Positions 9,126 through 17,879 of a stretch of DNA of 64,000 nucleotides are shown here, piece after piece. Source of the stretch: Rhodanobacter sp. ANJX3 (GTDB lineage Bacteria; Pseudomonadota; Gammaproteobacteria; Xanthomonadales; Rhodanobacteraceae). Positions within the stretch are counted from its first letter, which is position 1; every line of letters begins with the position of its first letter. A program made the translations under genes and the position numbers. Location of the stretch: assembly GCF_014200755.1 (NCBI RefSeq), contig NZ_JACHCM010000009.1:1-64000 (forward strand), given 5' to 3'. A model generated the notes under the pieces. It was given only the letters and a program-made list of their open reading frames with translations, ran no database searches and was not told where the DNA came from.

Positions 9126-10112
9126 ATGACTCTGTCGAACAACGCTGCACAAAAAAAATCCATCGGCATCGTCGGTGCGCGAGGGCACACCGGCGTCGAG
9201 CTGATCCGTTTGATCGCGGCGCATCCCTCGCTGGAGCTGACGTTCGTGTCGTCGCGCGAGCTCGACGGCCAGCGCGTGGCCGACCATGTGGACGGCTATA
9301 TCGGTGAGCTGCGCTATGCCAGTCTCGACGCGCCGGCTGTGGCAGGGCAGGCGGCGGACGTGGTGATCCTCGCCTTGCCCAATGGCAAGGCGGCGCCGTA
9401 CGTCGAGGCAATCGAAGCAGCGCACCCGCAGGCGCTGGTGCTGGATCTGTCGGCCGACTATCGCTTCGACGAGCGCTGGTATTACGGCCTGCCCGAACTT
9501 ACCCGCGACAAGTGGCGTGGTCAGACGCGCATCAGCAATCCCGGTTGCTATGCGACCGCCATGCAGCTTTCCATCGCGCCGCTGAAGGATCTGCTTGCCG
9601 CCCCGCCGGTGTGCTTTGGCGTGTCGGGCTATTCGGGCGCGGGCACCACGCCGTCGGACAAGAACGATCCTGAAAAACTGCGCGACAATCTGATGCCATA
9701 CGCGCTGACGGGCCACATGCACGAGAAGGAAGCCTCGCGTCATCTCGGCGTGCCGGTCGAATTCATGCCGCACGTGGCGCCGCATTTTCGCGGCCTTACC
9801 GTCACCACCAATCTGTATCTGTCGCGCAAGATGACGCGCGAGGAAGTGCTGCAGCGCTTTCGTCATGCCTACGACGCCGAGCCATTGGTCGTAGTGCTCG
9901 ACGAGGCGCCGTGGGTGAGCCGCATCGCGCACCGTCACCATGCCGAGATCGGCGGCTTCGCCTTGTCCGTCGACGGCAAGCGCGTGGTGATCGTGGCGAC
10001 GCTGGACAACTTGCTCAAGGGCGCGGCCACGCAGGCGATGCAGAACATCAACCTGGCCATCGGTTGCGCCGAGCTGGCCGGCATCGATCCGGAGGCGACG
10101 GCACGACCGTGA
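9126..10112 (+). CDS. argC: N-acetyl-gamma-glutamyl-phosphate reductase
   Basis: A 328-residue NADPH-dependent reductase that converts N-acetylglutamyl phosphate to the semialdehyde. The nucleotide-binding motif GARGHTG is near residue 18 and the catalytic cysteine lies in SNPGCYAT, followed by [10 protein letters not shown]. Start ATG at 9126 is 4 bases after argB. The N-terminal dozen residues before KKSIGIVG are poorly conserved in the family and carry no signal. It is followed by a 51-base gap, the largest in the operon, before proS. No internal terminator is seen there. Confidence 0.96.
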   Translation: MTLSNNAAQKKSIGIVGARGHTGVELIRLIAAHPSLELTFVSSRELDGQRVADHVDGYIGELRYASLDAPAVAGQAADVVILALPNGKAAPYVEAIEAAHPQALVLDLSADYRFDERWYYGLPELTRDKWRGQTRISNPGCYATAMQLSIAPLKDLLAAPPVCFGVSGYSGAGTTPSDKNDPEKLRDNLMPYALTGHMHEKEASRHLGVPVEFMPHVAPHFRGLTVTTNLYLSRKMTREEVLQRFRHAYDAEPLVVVLDEAPWVSRIAHRHHAEIGGFALSVDGKRVVIVATLDNLLKGAATQAMQNINLAIGCAELAGIDPEATARP

Positions 10113-10163
10113 AGCGGCAATGCCGCTCGCATCGTCGCCTACGTCTACTTCCGGAGATCCACC

Positions 10164-11531
10164 ATGCGTTTGTCCCGCTATTTATTACCCACCCTGAAAA
10201 ACGATCCCGCCGAAGCGCAGATCGTCTCGCACCGTCTGATGCTGCGCGCAGGGATGATCCGGCAGGAAGCCGCCGGCATCTACGCCTGGCTGCCGCTGGG
10301 TTTGCGCGTGCTGCGCAACATCGAGCGTATCGTGCGCGAGGAAATGGATCGGGCCGGCGCAGTCGAGCTGCTGATGCCGACGCTGCAGCTGGCCGACCTG
10401 TGGCGTGAAAGCGGTCGCTACGATGCCTATGGTCCCGAAATGCTGCGCATCACCGACAGGCACGAACGCGAATTGCTGTACGGGCCGACCAATGAGGAAA
10501 TGGTCACCGACATTTTCCGCAGCCACGTCAGCTCCTGGCGCAACCTACCGTTGAACCTCTATCAGGTGCAGTGGAAATTTCGCGACGAGCAGCGCCCGCG
10601 TTTCGGCCTGATGCGCGGACGCGAATTTCTCATGAAGGACGCTTATTCGTTCGACCTGGACGAAGCCGGCGCCAAGCGCTCCTATCGGCGGATGTTCGTC
10701 GCCTACCTGCGAATGTTCGCGCACATGGGCCTGAAGGCGATTCCCATGCGCGCGGAAACCGGCCCGATCGGTGGCGACCTGTCGCACGAGTTCATCGTGC
10801 TGGCACAGACCGGCGAGTCGGCCGTGTATTGCGATCGCGACGTCCTCGATCTGCCGGTGCCGGCATCGGATATCGATTACGCCGGGGATCTACAGCCGGT
10901 GATTGATCGATGGACGGAACGCTATGCTGCCACCGAGGACGTGCACGATGCCGCGCGCTTCGAGCGAGAGGTGGCGCCGACGCATCGCGTGCAGACCCGC
11001 GGCATCGAAGTCGGGCAGATTTTCTATTTCGGCACCAAATATTCGCTGCCGATGAAGGCAACGGTAACCGGATCGGACGGGGTAGCTCGTCCGATTCACG
11101 GTGGCTGTTACGGCGTAGGCATTTCTCGCCTGATCGGTGCGATCATCGAGGCCAGTCACGACGAGCACGGCATTGTCTGGCCCGCTTCGGTGACGCCGTT
11201 CGACGTCGGTCTGGTCAACCTCAAATGCGGCGATACGCGTTCCGACGAGGCCTGCGAAACGCTTTATGCGCAGCTCCAGGCAGCCGGTATCAGCGTGCTT
11301 TACGATGATACCGACGACCGCGCCGGCGCGAAGTTCTCCAAAATGGATCTGATCGGGCTGCCCTGGCAGCTCATCGTGGGGCCGCGAGGGCTCGACGCGG
11401 GCGTGGTAGAACTGAAACATCGCGTCAATGGCGATCGGCGGGAGCTTTCGATCGAGGCCGCCGTGCCATGGCTGACCGCAGCGCATACCCATCTTGTCGC
11501 CAATTATTCGGGTGAAAAAGCTCATGACTGA
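10164..11531 (+). CDS. proS: prolyl-tRNA synthetase, short alphaproteobacterial type
   Basis: A 455-residue class II synthetase that charges tRNA-Pro. Motif 2 ([17 protein letters not shown]), TNEEM, and motif 3 region ([14 protein letters not shown]) are present. The about 180-residue INS editing domain that separates motifs 2 and 3 in the usual gammaproteobacterial enzyme (about 570 residues) is absent. From the N terminus (MRLSRY) to the C-terminal anticodon-binding domain the protein resembles the short type typical of Alphaproteobacteria. It has its own GGAG ribosome site and overlaps argH by 8 bases. Lack of editing implies a separate Ala-tRNA-Pro deacylase elsewhere. Likely acquired by transfer; whether it is the only ProRS is not visible. 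Confidence 0.93.
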   Translation: MRLSRYLLPTLKNDPAEAQIVSHRLMLRAGMIRQEAAGIYAWLPLGLRVLRNIERIVREEMDRAGAVELLMPTLQLADLWRESGRYDAYGPEMLRITDRHERELLYGPTNEEMVTDIFRSHVSSWRNLPLNLYQVQWKFRDEQRPRFGLMRGREFLMKDAYSFDLDEAGAKRSYRRMFVAYLRMFAHMGLKAIPMRAETGPIGGDLSHEFIVLAQTGESAVYCDRDVLDLPVPASDIDYAGDLQPVIDRWTERYAATEDVHDAARFEREVAPTHRVQTRGIEVGQIFYFGTKYSLPMKATVTGSDGVARPIHGGCYGVGISRLIGAIIEASHDEHGIVWPASVTPFDVGLVNLKCGDTRSDEACETLYAQLQAAGISVLYDDTDDRAGAKFSKMDLIGLPWQLIVGPRGLDAGVVELKHRVNGDRRELSIEAAVPWLTAAHTHLVANYSGEKAHD

Positions 11532-12819
11532 TCTTCTGTGGCAAAAGGCGGGTGTGGCGACGAATGCACGCATCATGGCGTTTCTCGCCGGTGACGACGT
11601 CCTGCTGGATCGCGAATTTTTCCTGCACGACATCACGGCCAGCAAGGCGCATGTCGAAGGCCTCGCCAACATCCATGTGGTCACGGCTGACGAAGCCGCG
11701 GCACTGAAGCGAGAACTGGACACGCTGGCCGAAGACTTTCGCAGCGGCACCTTCGTGCTGGACGATCGCTACGAAGACGGTCATTCGGCGATCGAGGCGC
11801 GTCTCACCGAACGTCTCGGCGATGCCGGTCGGCGTGTGCACACCGGTCGCAGCCGCAACGACCAGATCCTTGTCGCCACGCGCCTGTGGTTGAAAGAGCA
11901 GCTCGCCACGCTGCAATCGCACTGCCGCGCGATTGCGCAGGTCTGCCTCGACCGCGCCGCACAGCCGGCCATTCCCTTGCCCGGCTATACGCATCTGCAG
12001 CGCGCGGTGGTGTCGTCCACCGGCATGTGGTTCGCCGGCTTTGCCGAAGGCTTTATCGACAATGCCGTGCGCGCCAGACAGACGTCCGAATGGATCGACG
12101 CCAATCCGCTGGGGACAGCGGCCGGTTACGGCGTCAACCTCAAGCTGGATCGCGAGCACACCACCCAGGCGCTGGGTTTTGCGCGCATGCAGGTGTCGCC
12201 GATCTACGCGCAGCTGTCGCGCGGCAAGTTCGAGATGGCCGTGCTGGAGGCCATCGCCAGCGCACTGCTCGACCTGCGCCGGCTGGCCTGGGACCTGTCG
12301 CTGTTCACCACCGCGGAATTCAATTTCGTCAGCCTGCCGTCGGAGTACACCACCGGCAGCTCGATCATGCCGAACAAGCGCAACCCCGACGTGGTGGAGC
12401 TGTTGCGTGCTAGTTACGCGAGCGTGGCCGCGGCGCGTACCGAGATCGAGCAGCTGCTGTCGCTGCCGTCGGGTTATCAGCGCGACCTGCAGTTTTCCAA
12501 GGGCTCGTTGTTTCACGGCTGCCGCCACGGCCTGATGGCGTTGTCGCTGGTGCCCGATCTGCTGGCGCGACTGCAGTGGAACGAGATGCCCATGCGCGCG
12601 GCGATCGAGCCAGCCATGTATGCCACCGACGTGGCGATCGAGCAGGCAGCTGCCGGCGTGCCGTTCCGCGAGGCTTACCGTGCGGCGGCTGATACTGCGG
12701 CGAGTGCCGGCGAAGGCCGCACACCCGAGTCGAGCCTCGCGGCGCGCACGTCGCCCGGCGCAGGGCACGATTTGCGCTTGAATGACCTGGCTGAGCGACT
12801 GGCACAGATCGACGCATGA
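11524..12819 (+). CDS. argH: argininosuccinate lyase
   Basis: A 431-residue member of the fumarase/aspartase superfamily that splits argininosuccinate into arginine and fumarate, the last step of the pathway. The superfamily signature [12 protein letters not shown] is intact, as are HTGRSRNDQ and the [14 protein letters not shown] segment. The ATG at 11524 lies inside the end of proS (8-base overlap). The stop codon overlaps the start of the cupin gene. An upstream in-frame ATG at 11494 would add ten residues and is less likely because it lies deep in proS. Confidence 0.96.
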   Translation: MTDLLWQKAGVATNARIMAFLAGDDVLLDREFFLHDITASKAHVEGLANIHVVTADEAAALKRELDTLAEDFRSGTFVLDDRYEDGHSAIEARLTERLGDAGRRVHTGRSRNDQILVATRLWLKEQLATLQSHCRAIAQVCLDRAAQPAIPLPGYTHLQRAVVSSTGMWFAGFAEGFIDNAVRARQTSEWIDANPLGTAAGYGVNLKLDREHTTQALGFARMQVSPIYAQLSRGKFEMAVLEAIASALLDLRRLAWDLSLFTTAEFNFVSLPSEYTTGSSIMPNKRNPDVVELLRASYASVAAARTEIEQLLSLPSGYQRDLQFSKGSLFHGCRHGLMALSLVPDLLARLQWNEMPMRAAIEPAMYATDVAIEQAAAGVPFREAYRAAADTAASAGEGRTPESSLAARTSPGAGHDLRLNDLAERLAQIDA

Positions 12820-13178
12820 ACGCATCGGTTTCCACCCACAACGCGACCCACTATCGCTGGGGTGGAGTCTGCGACGGTTGGCATCTTTTGGCCGGCGATG
12901 ACCTCAGTGTGATTGAGGAACGTATGCCGCCCGGCGCGACCGAGTTGCGTCACCGTCATGCACGTGCCCGGCAGTTCTTCTATGTGCTGGACGGCGTAGC
13001 CACCTTGGAGGCTGGCGGTGTGACTTACTCACTGAAGGCAGGGGAGGGGCTGCATATTCCGCCGGGCACGGCGCATCAGATGTGCAACCAATGCACTGTC
13101 GACTTGCGGTTCATGGTCATCTCTGCGCCGAAGAGTCACGGTGACCGCGAACTCGTGCCGCCGGACGAGGTGGAGTAG
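12816..13178 (+). CDS. small single-domain cupin
   Basis: A 120-residue cupin. Motif 1 (around [15 protein letters not shown]) and motif 2 ([16 protein letters not shown]) supply His and Glu/Gln-type metal ligands in a beta-barrel. Cupins of this size bind small ligands or act as simple enzymes; the substrate cannot be read from the sequence. It overlaps argH by 4 bases and touches proB (stop 13176-13178, ATG 13179), so its translation is locked into the arg-pro operon. It is not a known arginine or proline pathway enzyme. A sensor or isomerase role is possible, but that is speculation. Confidence 0.82.
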   Translation: MNASVSTHNATHYRWGGVCDGWHLLAGDDLSVIEERMPPGATELRHRHARARQFFYVLDGVATLEAGGVTYSLKAGEGLHIPPGTAHQMCNQCTVDLRFMVISAPKSHGDRELVPPDEVE

Positions 13179-14342
13179 ATGGGAACTCAGGAGTCCGTTC
13201 ATGCTCTCCCGGTGCAGATGTTGCCGCCCTGGCGTCGCGCAGTGCTCAAGGTCGGCAGCAACCTGCTCGCCGCCGATGGCGGCGGTTTGACCGCACGTCA
13301 TGCGTCGGCGCTGGCGCAGTTCATCGCTGCTAGCCATGCGCAGGGCAAAGAAGTGGTGTTGGTTTCTTCAGGCGCGGTGGCGGCGGGACGCGCGCTGCTG
13401 CGCGAGCATGCGGTCGGCGGCAGCGATCTGGTCGCGCGGCAGGCGCTGGCGGCGCTGGGGCAAGCGCCGATGATCGCGCTGTGGCAAAGCCTATCGACGC
13501 GCCCGGTGGCACAGGTGCTGCTGACCCATGACGATCTGCGCCATCGTCGTCGCTACCTCAACGCGCGCGCCACGCTGCGCGAGCTGCTGGCGCTCGAGGT
13601 GCTGCCGGTGATCAACGAAAACGATACCGTAGCCGTCGACGAATTGAAGCTCGGCGACAACGACAACCTCGCCGCCATCGTGGCAGCACTGGTCGATGCC
13701 GACCTGCTGTTGATCGCTTCGGACGTCGATGCTCTGTATACCGCCGATCCGCGCCTCGATCACTGGGCGACGCCGATTGCCGACGTGCCCGAAATCACAC
13801 CTGCCGTTTTCGCGATGGCCGGCGGCAGCGGCAGTCGCATCGGTACGGGTGGCATGCGTACCAAACTGGAAGCGGCCACCAAGGCCGCCGCCGCCGGCAT
13901 TGCCACGGCACTGTTTTGCGGCAGCGACGCAACGACCGTGCAGGCACTCGGTGCGGGCACGCTGCGTGGCACGCTGGTGCATGCGCCGGGCAGCCGCATG
14001 CAGGCGCGCAAATACTGGTTGCGCCATGCGCCAGCCGCGCCAGGACGTATCGTGGTGGATGCGGGTGCGGCACGCGCGCTGGCGGCCGGCCGTGCCTCGC
14101 TGTTGCCGGGAGGTGTGGTGGACGTGGAGGGCGAATTCCATCGCGGTGACATGGTCGAAATCGTCGACGCCGGTCGGCGCATCATTGCGCGTGGCCTCAG
14201 TCAATACGGTGCCGTCGAAGTACGCCGGCTGTCCGGCCACCACAGCCGCGAGATTGCCGCGCTGCTCGGCTACAGCTACGGCGGTGAAGTGGTACACCGT
14301 GACGATATGGCGACGGTCGGCACCACGGAGAGCGCGACATGA
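13179..14342 (+). CDS. proB: glutamate 5-kinase
   Basis: A 387-residue enzyme that phosphorylates glutamate, the first step of proline synthesis. The N-terminal amino-acid-kinase domain ([38 protein letters not shown]) is followed from about residue 285 by a PUA domain, as in the E. coli protein. Feedback inhibition by proline is typical for the family. The first about 18 residues are variable; GAG upstream of 13179 can serve as ribosome site. It overlaps proA by the ATGA at 14339, and both share the arginine leader in front of the operon. Confidence 0.95.
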   Translation: MGTQESVHALPVQMLPPWRRAVLKVGSNLLAADGGGLTARHASALAQFIAASHAQGKEVVLVSSGAVAAGRALLREHAVGGSDLVARQALAALGQAPMIALWQSLSTRPVAQVLLTHDDLRHRRRYLNARATLRELLALEVLPVINENDTVAVDELKLGDNDNLAAIVAALVDADLLLIASDVDALYTADPRLDHWATPIADVPEITPAVFAMAGGSGSRIGTGGMRTKLEAATKAAAAGIATALFCGSDATTVQALGAGTLRGTLVHAPGSRMQARKYWLRHAPAAPGRIVVDAGAARALAAGRASLLPGGVVDVEGEFHRGDMVEIVDAGRRIIARGLSQYGAVEVRRLSGHHSREIAALLGYSYGGEVVHRDDMATVGTTESAT

Positions 14343-15595
14343 ATACGATACGCGCGCTAGCACTGGCCTGTCGTGACGCGGCGCGATCGGTGGCTGCGCT
14401 GGATACAGCCGCCAAACGGCGACTGCTGCTCGCCATGGCGTGCGCGCTCGAATCGCGAACGGATGCCGTACTCGAAGCCAACGCCGAGGACATGCGGCTG
14501 GTCATGGAGAAAGGCATTCATGGCGCGATGCTCGATCGCTTGAAGCTGGATGTATCGCGCGTGCAGGCCATTGCCGATGCGCTGCGCGAAGTCGCTGAAC
14601 TTTCTGATCCCGTCGGCGTGGTCACACGCCGTGAGAGCCGACAGAACGGCCTCAGCATCGAACGCGTGCGCGTGCCGCTGGGCGTGATTGCGATGATCTA
14701 CGAGGCGCGTCCCAACGTCACCGCCGATGCGGCCGCGCTGTGTCTGTTCGCCGGCAATGGCGTGATCCTGCGCGGCGGTTCAGAAGCGCTGCGTTCCAAC
14801 CTCGCCATCGCGGCGGCGCTGCAGGCCGCGCTGCAGGCCAATGACGTGCCGACGGCGGCGCTGACCCTGATCGACGACCTCAGCCGCGAGGCGATGATCG
14901 AGCTGCTGCAGCTCACCGATATCGTGGATCTGGCGATTCCGCGCGGCGGCGAAGGTCTGATCCGCTTCGTCGCCGAACACGCGCGTGTGCCGGTGATCAA
15001 GCACTACAAGGGTGTGTGCCATCTGTATGTGGATCGCGCTGCCGATTCGACCCTCGCGCTGAATCTGCTGATCGATGGCAAGACCACGCGTCCGGGTGTC
15101 TGCAACGCGCTGGAAACGCTGCTGGTGCATGCAGATATCGCCGACCGTTTTTTGCCGATGGCGGCGGCAGCCCTACAAGAGCTTCGCGTCGAACTGCGCG
15201 GCTGCGCGCGCAGCTGCCAGCTGGTGTCCGGCATGCAAGCAGCGACCGACGACGACTACGCAGCCGAGTTTCTCGACCTGATCCTCGCCGTGCGCATCGT
15301 CGATGATCTGGATGATGCCATCGCGCATATCCAGCGCTACGGCTCCGACCACACCGAGGTCATCGCGACAGCCGACGAGACGGTGGCCGGACGCTTCGTG
15401 CATGCGCTGAGATCGGCCGTCGTGATGGTCAACGCCTCGTCGCGCTTCTCCGACGGTTGCCAGCTCGGCCTCGGTGCGGAAATCGGTATTTCCACCACGC
15501 GCCTGCATGCCTATGGTCCGATGGGCGCCGAGTCGCTCACCATCGAGCGTTTCGTGGTGCGGGGGACTGGTCAGGTCAGGCATTTGCCTGGCTGA
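14339..15595 (+). CDS. proA: gamma-glutamyl phosphate reductase
   Basis: A 418-residue aldehyde-dehydrogenase-fold enzyme that reduces glutamyl phosphate to glutamate semialdehyde, working with ProB on an unstable intermediate. The catalytic cysteine lies in [15 protein letters not shown]. The NADPH-binding region [15 protein letters not shown] and the C-terminal [21 protein letters not shown] segment are intact. It is the last gene of the operon. Pyrroline-5-carboxylate reductase (proC) is not in the window. Confidence 0.97.
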   Translation: MNTIRALALACRDAARSVAALDTAAKRRLLLAMACALESRTDAVLEANAEDMRLVMEKGIHGAMLDRLKLDVSRVQAIADALREVAELSDPVGVVTRRESRQNGLSIERVRVPLGVIAMIYEARPNVTADAAALCLFAGNGVILRGGSEALRSNLAIAAALQAALQANDVPTAALTLIDDLSREAMIELLQLTDIVDLAIPRGGEGLIRFVAEHARVPVIKHYKGVCHLYVDRAADSTLALNLLIDGKTTRPGVCNALETLLVHADIADRFLPMAAAALQELRVELRGCARSCQLVSGMQAATDDDYAAEFLDLILAVRIVDDLDDAIAHIQRYGSDHTEVIATADETVAGRFVHALRSAVVMVNASSRFSDGCQLGLGAEIGISTTRLHAYGPMGAESLTIERFVVRGTGQVRHLPG

Positions 15596-15622
15596 TCCGG
15601 GAGATCGTGGACAGGCTCTAAA

Positions 15623-17008
15623 ATGGGTTCTCAAGGCTGGATAACTCGCTCAAGGCGCCAGTCGATTATGATGGCCAACCGCCGCGGCGCTTTTCGACAG
15701 GCCGTTCGACCGCTGGAAGGCGCGAATGAAGCTCAGGGACGTTGTCAAAGCTGTTCCTTTCGAAGTGAAGCCGTGAATCGTTTGATTGAAAGCACTACCG
15801 ATGGGTTGCCTCTGGAGGTTTCGCCAAACACGATTGGCTCCGATGCCGCAGCGAAGCCGCGCGCGCGACGTCAGCGGCGGGTCTATCTCGTGCCGCCGGC
15901 CCGCTGGAAGTCTGCCCGGGCTTGCGCAACGATCGATTGGTCGACCATCGCACCGGCCCCTTGCTCTTGGTCGGATAAGCCGTTTAAAACCGATTCGGTC
16001 TCGAACGCTGACCGGCACCGCGTGGATTGGAGCAAAGGTTGGACTTTCGCCATTTCGCTCGCCGGCCGCTCTTCCACAGCGACGCTTTTAGCTCGACGCG
16101 GTTTCTACCGTGCAAACGCCCTGGTTATCGATAGGGCACAGGCGGCGCAGCGCTCGTGGGCAAGCTGGGATCAGGGACATAAGCGCCGCACCTTGACCGC
16201 GCTTTCCTGCTGCGCGGCGTTCGCCGCTATTGCCGTGCCGCTGGTGTCGGGTGTGGCGCATTCGCAGCCGGAGCTCGACGGTCATGCGGTGCTCAGTGGG
16301 CCGGTGACGGCGCAGACGTTGGCAAAAAATGTGGCTGCTCCGACCGCTGCGCCGCCGGCCTCGGCTGAAAAAAAGCGTGAGGTCGAATCGATCGGTGTGC
16401 TGCCGAAGGCGATCCCGGCGATGCGTTCCGAGTCGCCATCCTCCATCGCGCTGTTGTCGGATGTCAGCACGATGGACTTGATGATGCCGATCGCCGAGCC
16501 CGATCTGAACATCGCCTCGCGTCAGAGCCTGTGGACGCAGGTGGGCAGGGAGTTTGGCGTCGACCCGCTGTTGCTCTACAGCATTGCGCTGGTGGAGTCG
16601 CGCTCTTTGCATCCGGGTGGGGACGTGGGCCCGACACCCTGGCTGTTTCGGGTGAACGACCATTTGGTAGTTGGCGAACGGCACCACGTGCAGATGGAAA
16701 TGGCTGTCGCGAGCCAGTTCAACGCTACCGTACAGGACGTGGGCATCATGCAGGTGTATTACCCGATGCACCGTAGCGCGGTTCGCGATCCGCTGAGCTT
16801 GCTGGACCCGAAAACCAATATCTCCGTCGCCGCGAAGATCCTGCACGACGGTATGCACGAAACGCGCGATCCGGTGCTTGGCGTCGGCTATTACCACAGC
16901 CATACGCAGCAGCTGGCGAGAGATTACGGCACCGCCGTGATGACGGTTTATCAGCGGCTCAAGGGCGTGTATCGATCGGGGAAGAATGGGCAGGTCGTGG
17001 CGCGCTAG
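15623..17008 (+). CDS. lytic transglycosylase (SLT domain) with long N-terminal extension
   Basis: The C-terminal about 150 residues form an SLT/goose-lysozyme-type domain that cleaves peptidoglycan. The catalytic Glu is in ALVESRS (codon 16595-16597), and GIMQVYYP and the NISVAAKIL helix follow. Upstream is one hydrophobic segment (about residues 190-212 from the first ATG, after KRRT) that could be a signal anchor, then a low-complexity Ala/Pro linker. The preceding about 185 residues resemble nothing I know and contain few structural signals. The start is therefore uncertain: ATG 15623 gives 461 residues and GTG 15773 gives 411. It lies just after proA but appears separately expressed. Confidence 0.75.
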   Translation: MGSQGWITRSRRQSIMMANRRGAFRQAVRPLEGANEAQGRCQSCSFRSEAVNRLIESTTDGLPLEVSPNTIGSDAAAKPRARRQRRVYLVPPARWKSARACATIDWSTIAPAPCSWSDKPFKTDSVSNADRHRVDWSKGWTFAISLAGRSSTATLLARRGFYRANALVIDRAQAAQRSWASWDQGHKRRTLTALSCCAAFAAIAVPLVSGVAHSQPELDGHAVLSGPVTAQTLAKNVAAPTAAPPASAEKKREVESIGVLPKAIPAMRSESPSSIALLSDVSTMDLMMPIAEPDLNIASRQSLWTQVGREFGVDPLLLYSIALVESRSLHPGGDVGPTPWLFRVNDHLVVGERHHVQMEMAVASQFNATVQDVGIMQVYYPMHRSAVRDPLSLLDPKTNISVAAKILHDGMHETRDPVLGVGYYHSHTQQLARDYGTAVMTVYQRLKGVYRSGKNGQVVAR

Positions 17009-17122
17009 TCTGGACTTGCTTGCGCTGCAAATCCCGGTACCCAGCGTCACCTGGCAAGGCTAGGGAAATAGCGCGCTTGCTCTCCCGCCGCTGCGCTTCG
17101 TCGAATCACACCGTAGAACGCA

Positions 17123-17446
17123 TTAGCCCGGCGCGGCCTTCTTTTTCGGTGCAGACCGTTTTGCTACGGCCGTTACCGGCACCGGATTAGCGATCGCTGC
17201 ATCCAGTGTCAGCCCTTTCAGAGCGCGTTCGACTCGCATCAGTCCAAAGTTCTCGACGAAGGCCATCACGCACGGGCGCAGATTTTCCTCGCCGCTGTTC
17301 GAGTTGCTCATATTCGTCGCCGACAGCCCGAAGTTGATCGACAGCATCCAAAGCCCCTCGTGGATGCCCGCGCTTTTCAACAGAATGACCAGCAGCTCTT
17401 CGTGCGAAAAAGAATATTTGATGGCGTCGGTCATGGATGTGCTCAT
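17123..17446 (-). CDS. hypothetical protein
   Basis: A small protein of 107 residues from the ATG at 17446 (an upstream ATG at 17464 and a downstream one at 17434 are alternatives). I do not recognise the family. The middle looks globular and mostly helical (SHEELLVILLKSAGIHEGLW), and the C terminus is basic and Ala/Lys-rich (SAPKKKAAPG), as in nucleic-acid-binding tails. No signal peptide or membrane segment. It is isolated between the transglycosylase and the chemoreceptor. Codon use looks ordinary for the genome. Confidence 0.6.
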   Translation of the reverse strand: MSTSMTDAIKYSFSHEELLVILLKSAGIHEGLWMLSINFGLSATNMSNSNSGEENLRPCVMAFVENFGLMRVERALKGLTLDAAIANPVPVTAVAKRSAPKKKAAPG

Positions 17447-17637
17447 TGAGCCGCAGTTACTCACCGCTGCAGCTTGGCGCTAGCGCGTGTCTGCTGCAAG
17501 TCACCAGCGGATCGTTTGTCAGCAGGACGTTTGCCAACAGCAGAGCTTCGCCGTCGCGTGTGGGAGCTGGAAATGATCGTCAGATGCCTTGGCCATGTGC
17601 TCAATCGCGTCGACGTTCATGGTCATGTTGTGCAGTC

Positions 17638-17653
17638 GCAGCAATATTGCTGC
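17638..17653. promoter_or_regulatory. perfect 16-bp palindrome
   Basis: GCAGCAATATTGCTGC is its own reverse complement. It lies 34 bases upstream of the -35 element of the FliA-like promoter, a position suited to a dimeric regulator. No T-tract follows, so it is not a terminator. The binding factor is unknown. Confidence 0.4.
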
Positions 17654-17687
17654 GGTCACCAAACGGTTACTCGATTCCAACACAAAC

Positions 17688-17714
17688 TCAAGTTTCTCCC
17701 GCTGGAGGCGATAA
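17688..17714 (+). promoter_or_regulatory. FliA (sigma-28) type promoter of the chemoreceptor gene
   Basis: TCAAGTTT (17688-17695), an 11-base spacer and GGCGATAA (17707-17714) match the sigma-28 consensus TAAAGTTT-N11-GCCGATAA at 14 of 16 positions. The predicted start is about 17721. Control with the flagellar regulon is usual for chemoreceptors. Confidence 0.6.
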
Positions 17715-17879
17715 CATTAGGGAATGACGGGGTGATTTGAGCGGCCGATTCCAGGTCATTAAGGCCCGTTCATCCGTTGCAGCTCCGGTAGATTTTTAGG
17801 CTGAAAAGCGTGTTCTCAAGCGAGTAGACGCATCGCAACGGATTGGATGGAGTGTCACTTATTCGGTACGAGGCATTCC

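Larger units (their letters stand above)
17465..17879. other. 415-base intergenic region before the chemoreceptor
   Basis: No gene here is convincing. A plus-strand frame at 17474-17740 (88 codons) lacks a good ribosome site and recognisable similarity. The stretch holds a perfect 16-bp palindrome at 17638-17653 and a FliA-like promoter at 17688-17714. Between that promoter and the receptor start is a 5' untranslated region of roughly 160 bases. Confidence 0.6.

Noticed and set aside
17474..17740. 88-codon plus-strand frame before the chemoreceptor
   Set aside because: No ribosome site or homology, and the palindrome and FliA promoter lie inside it.
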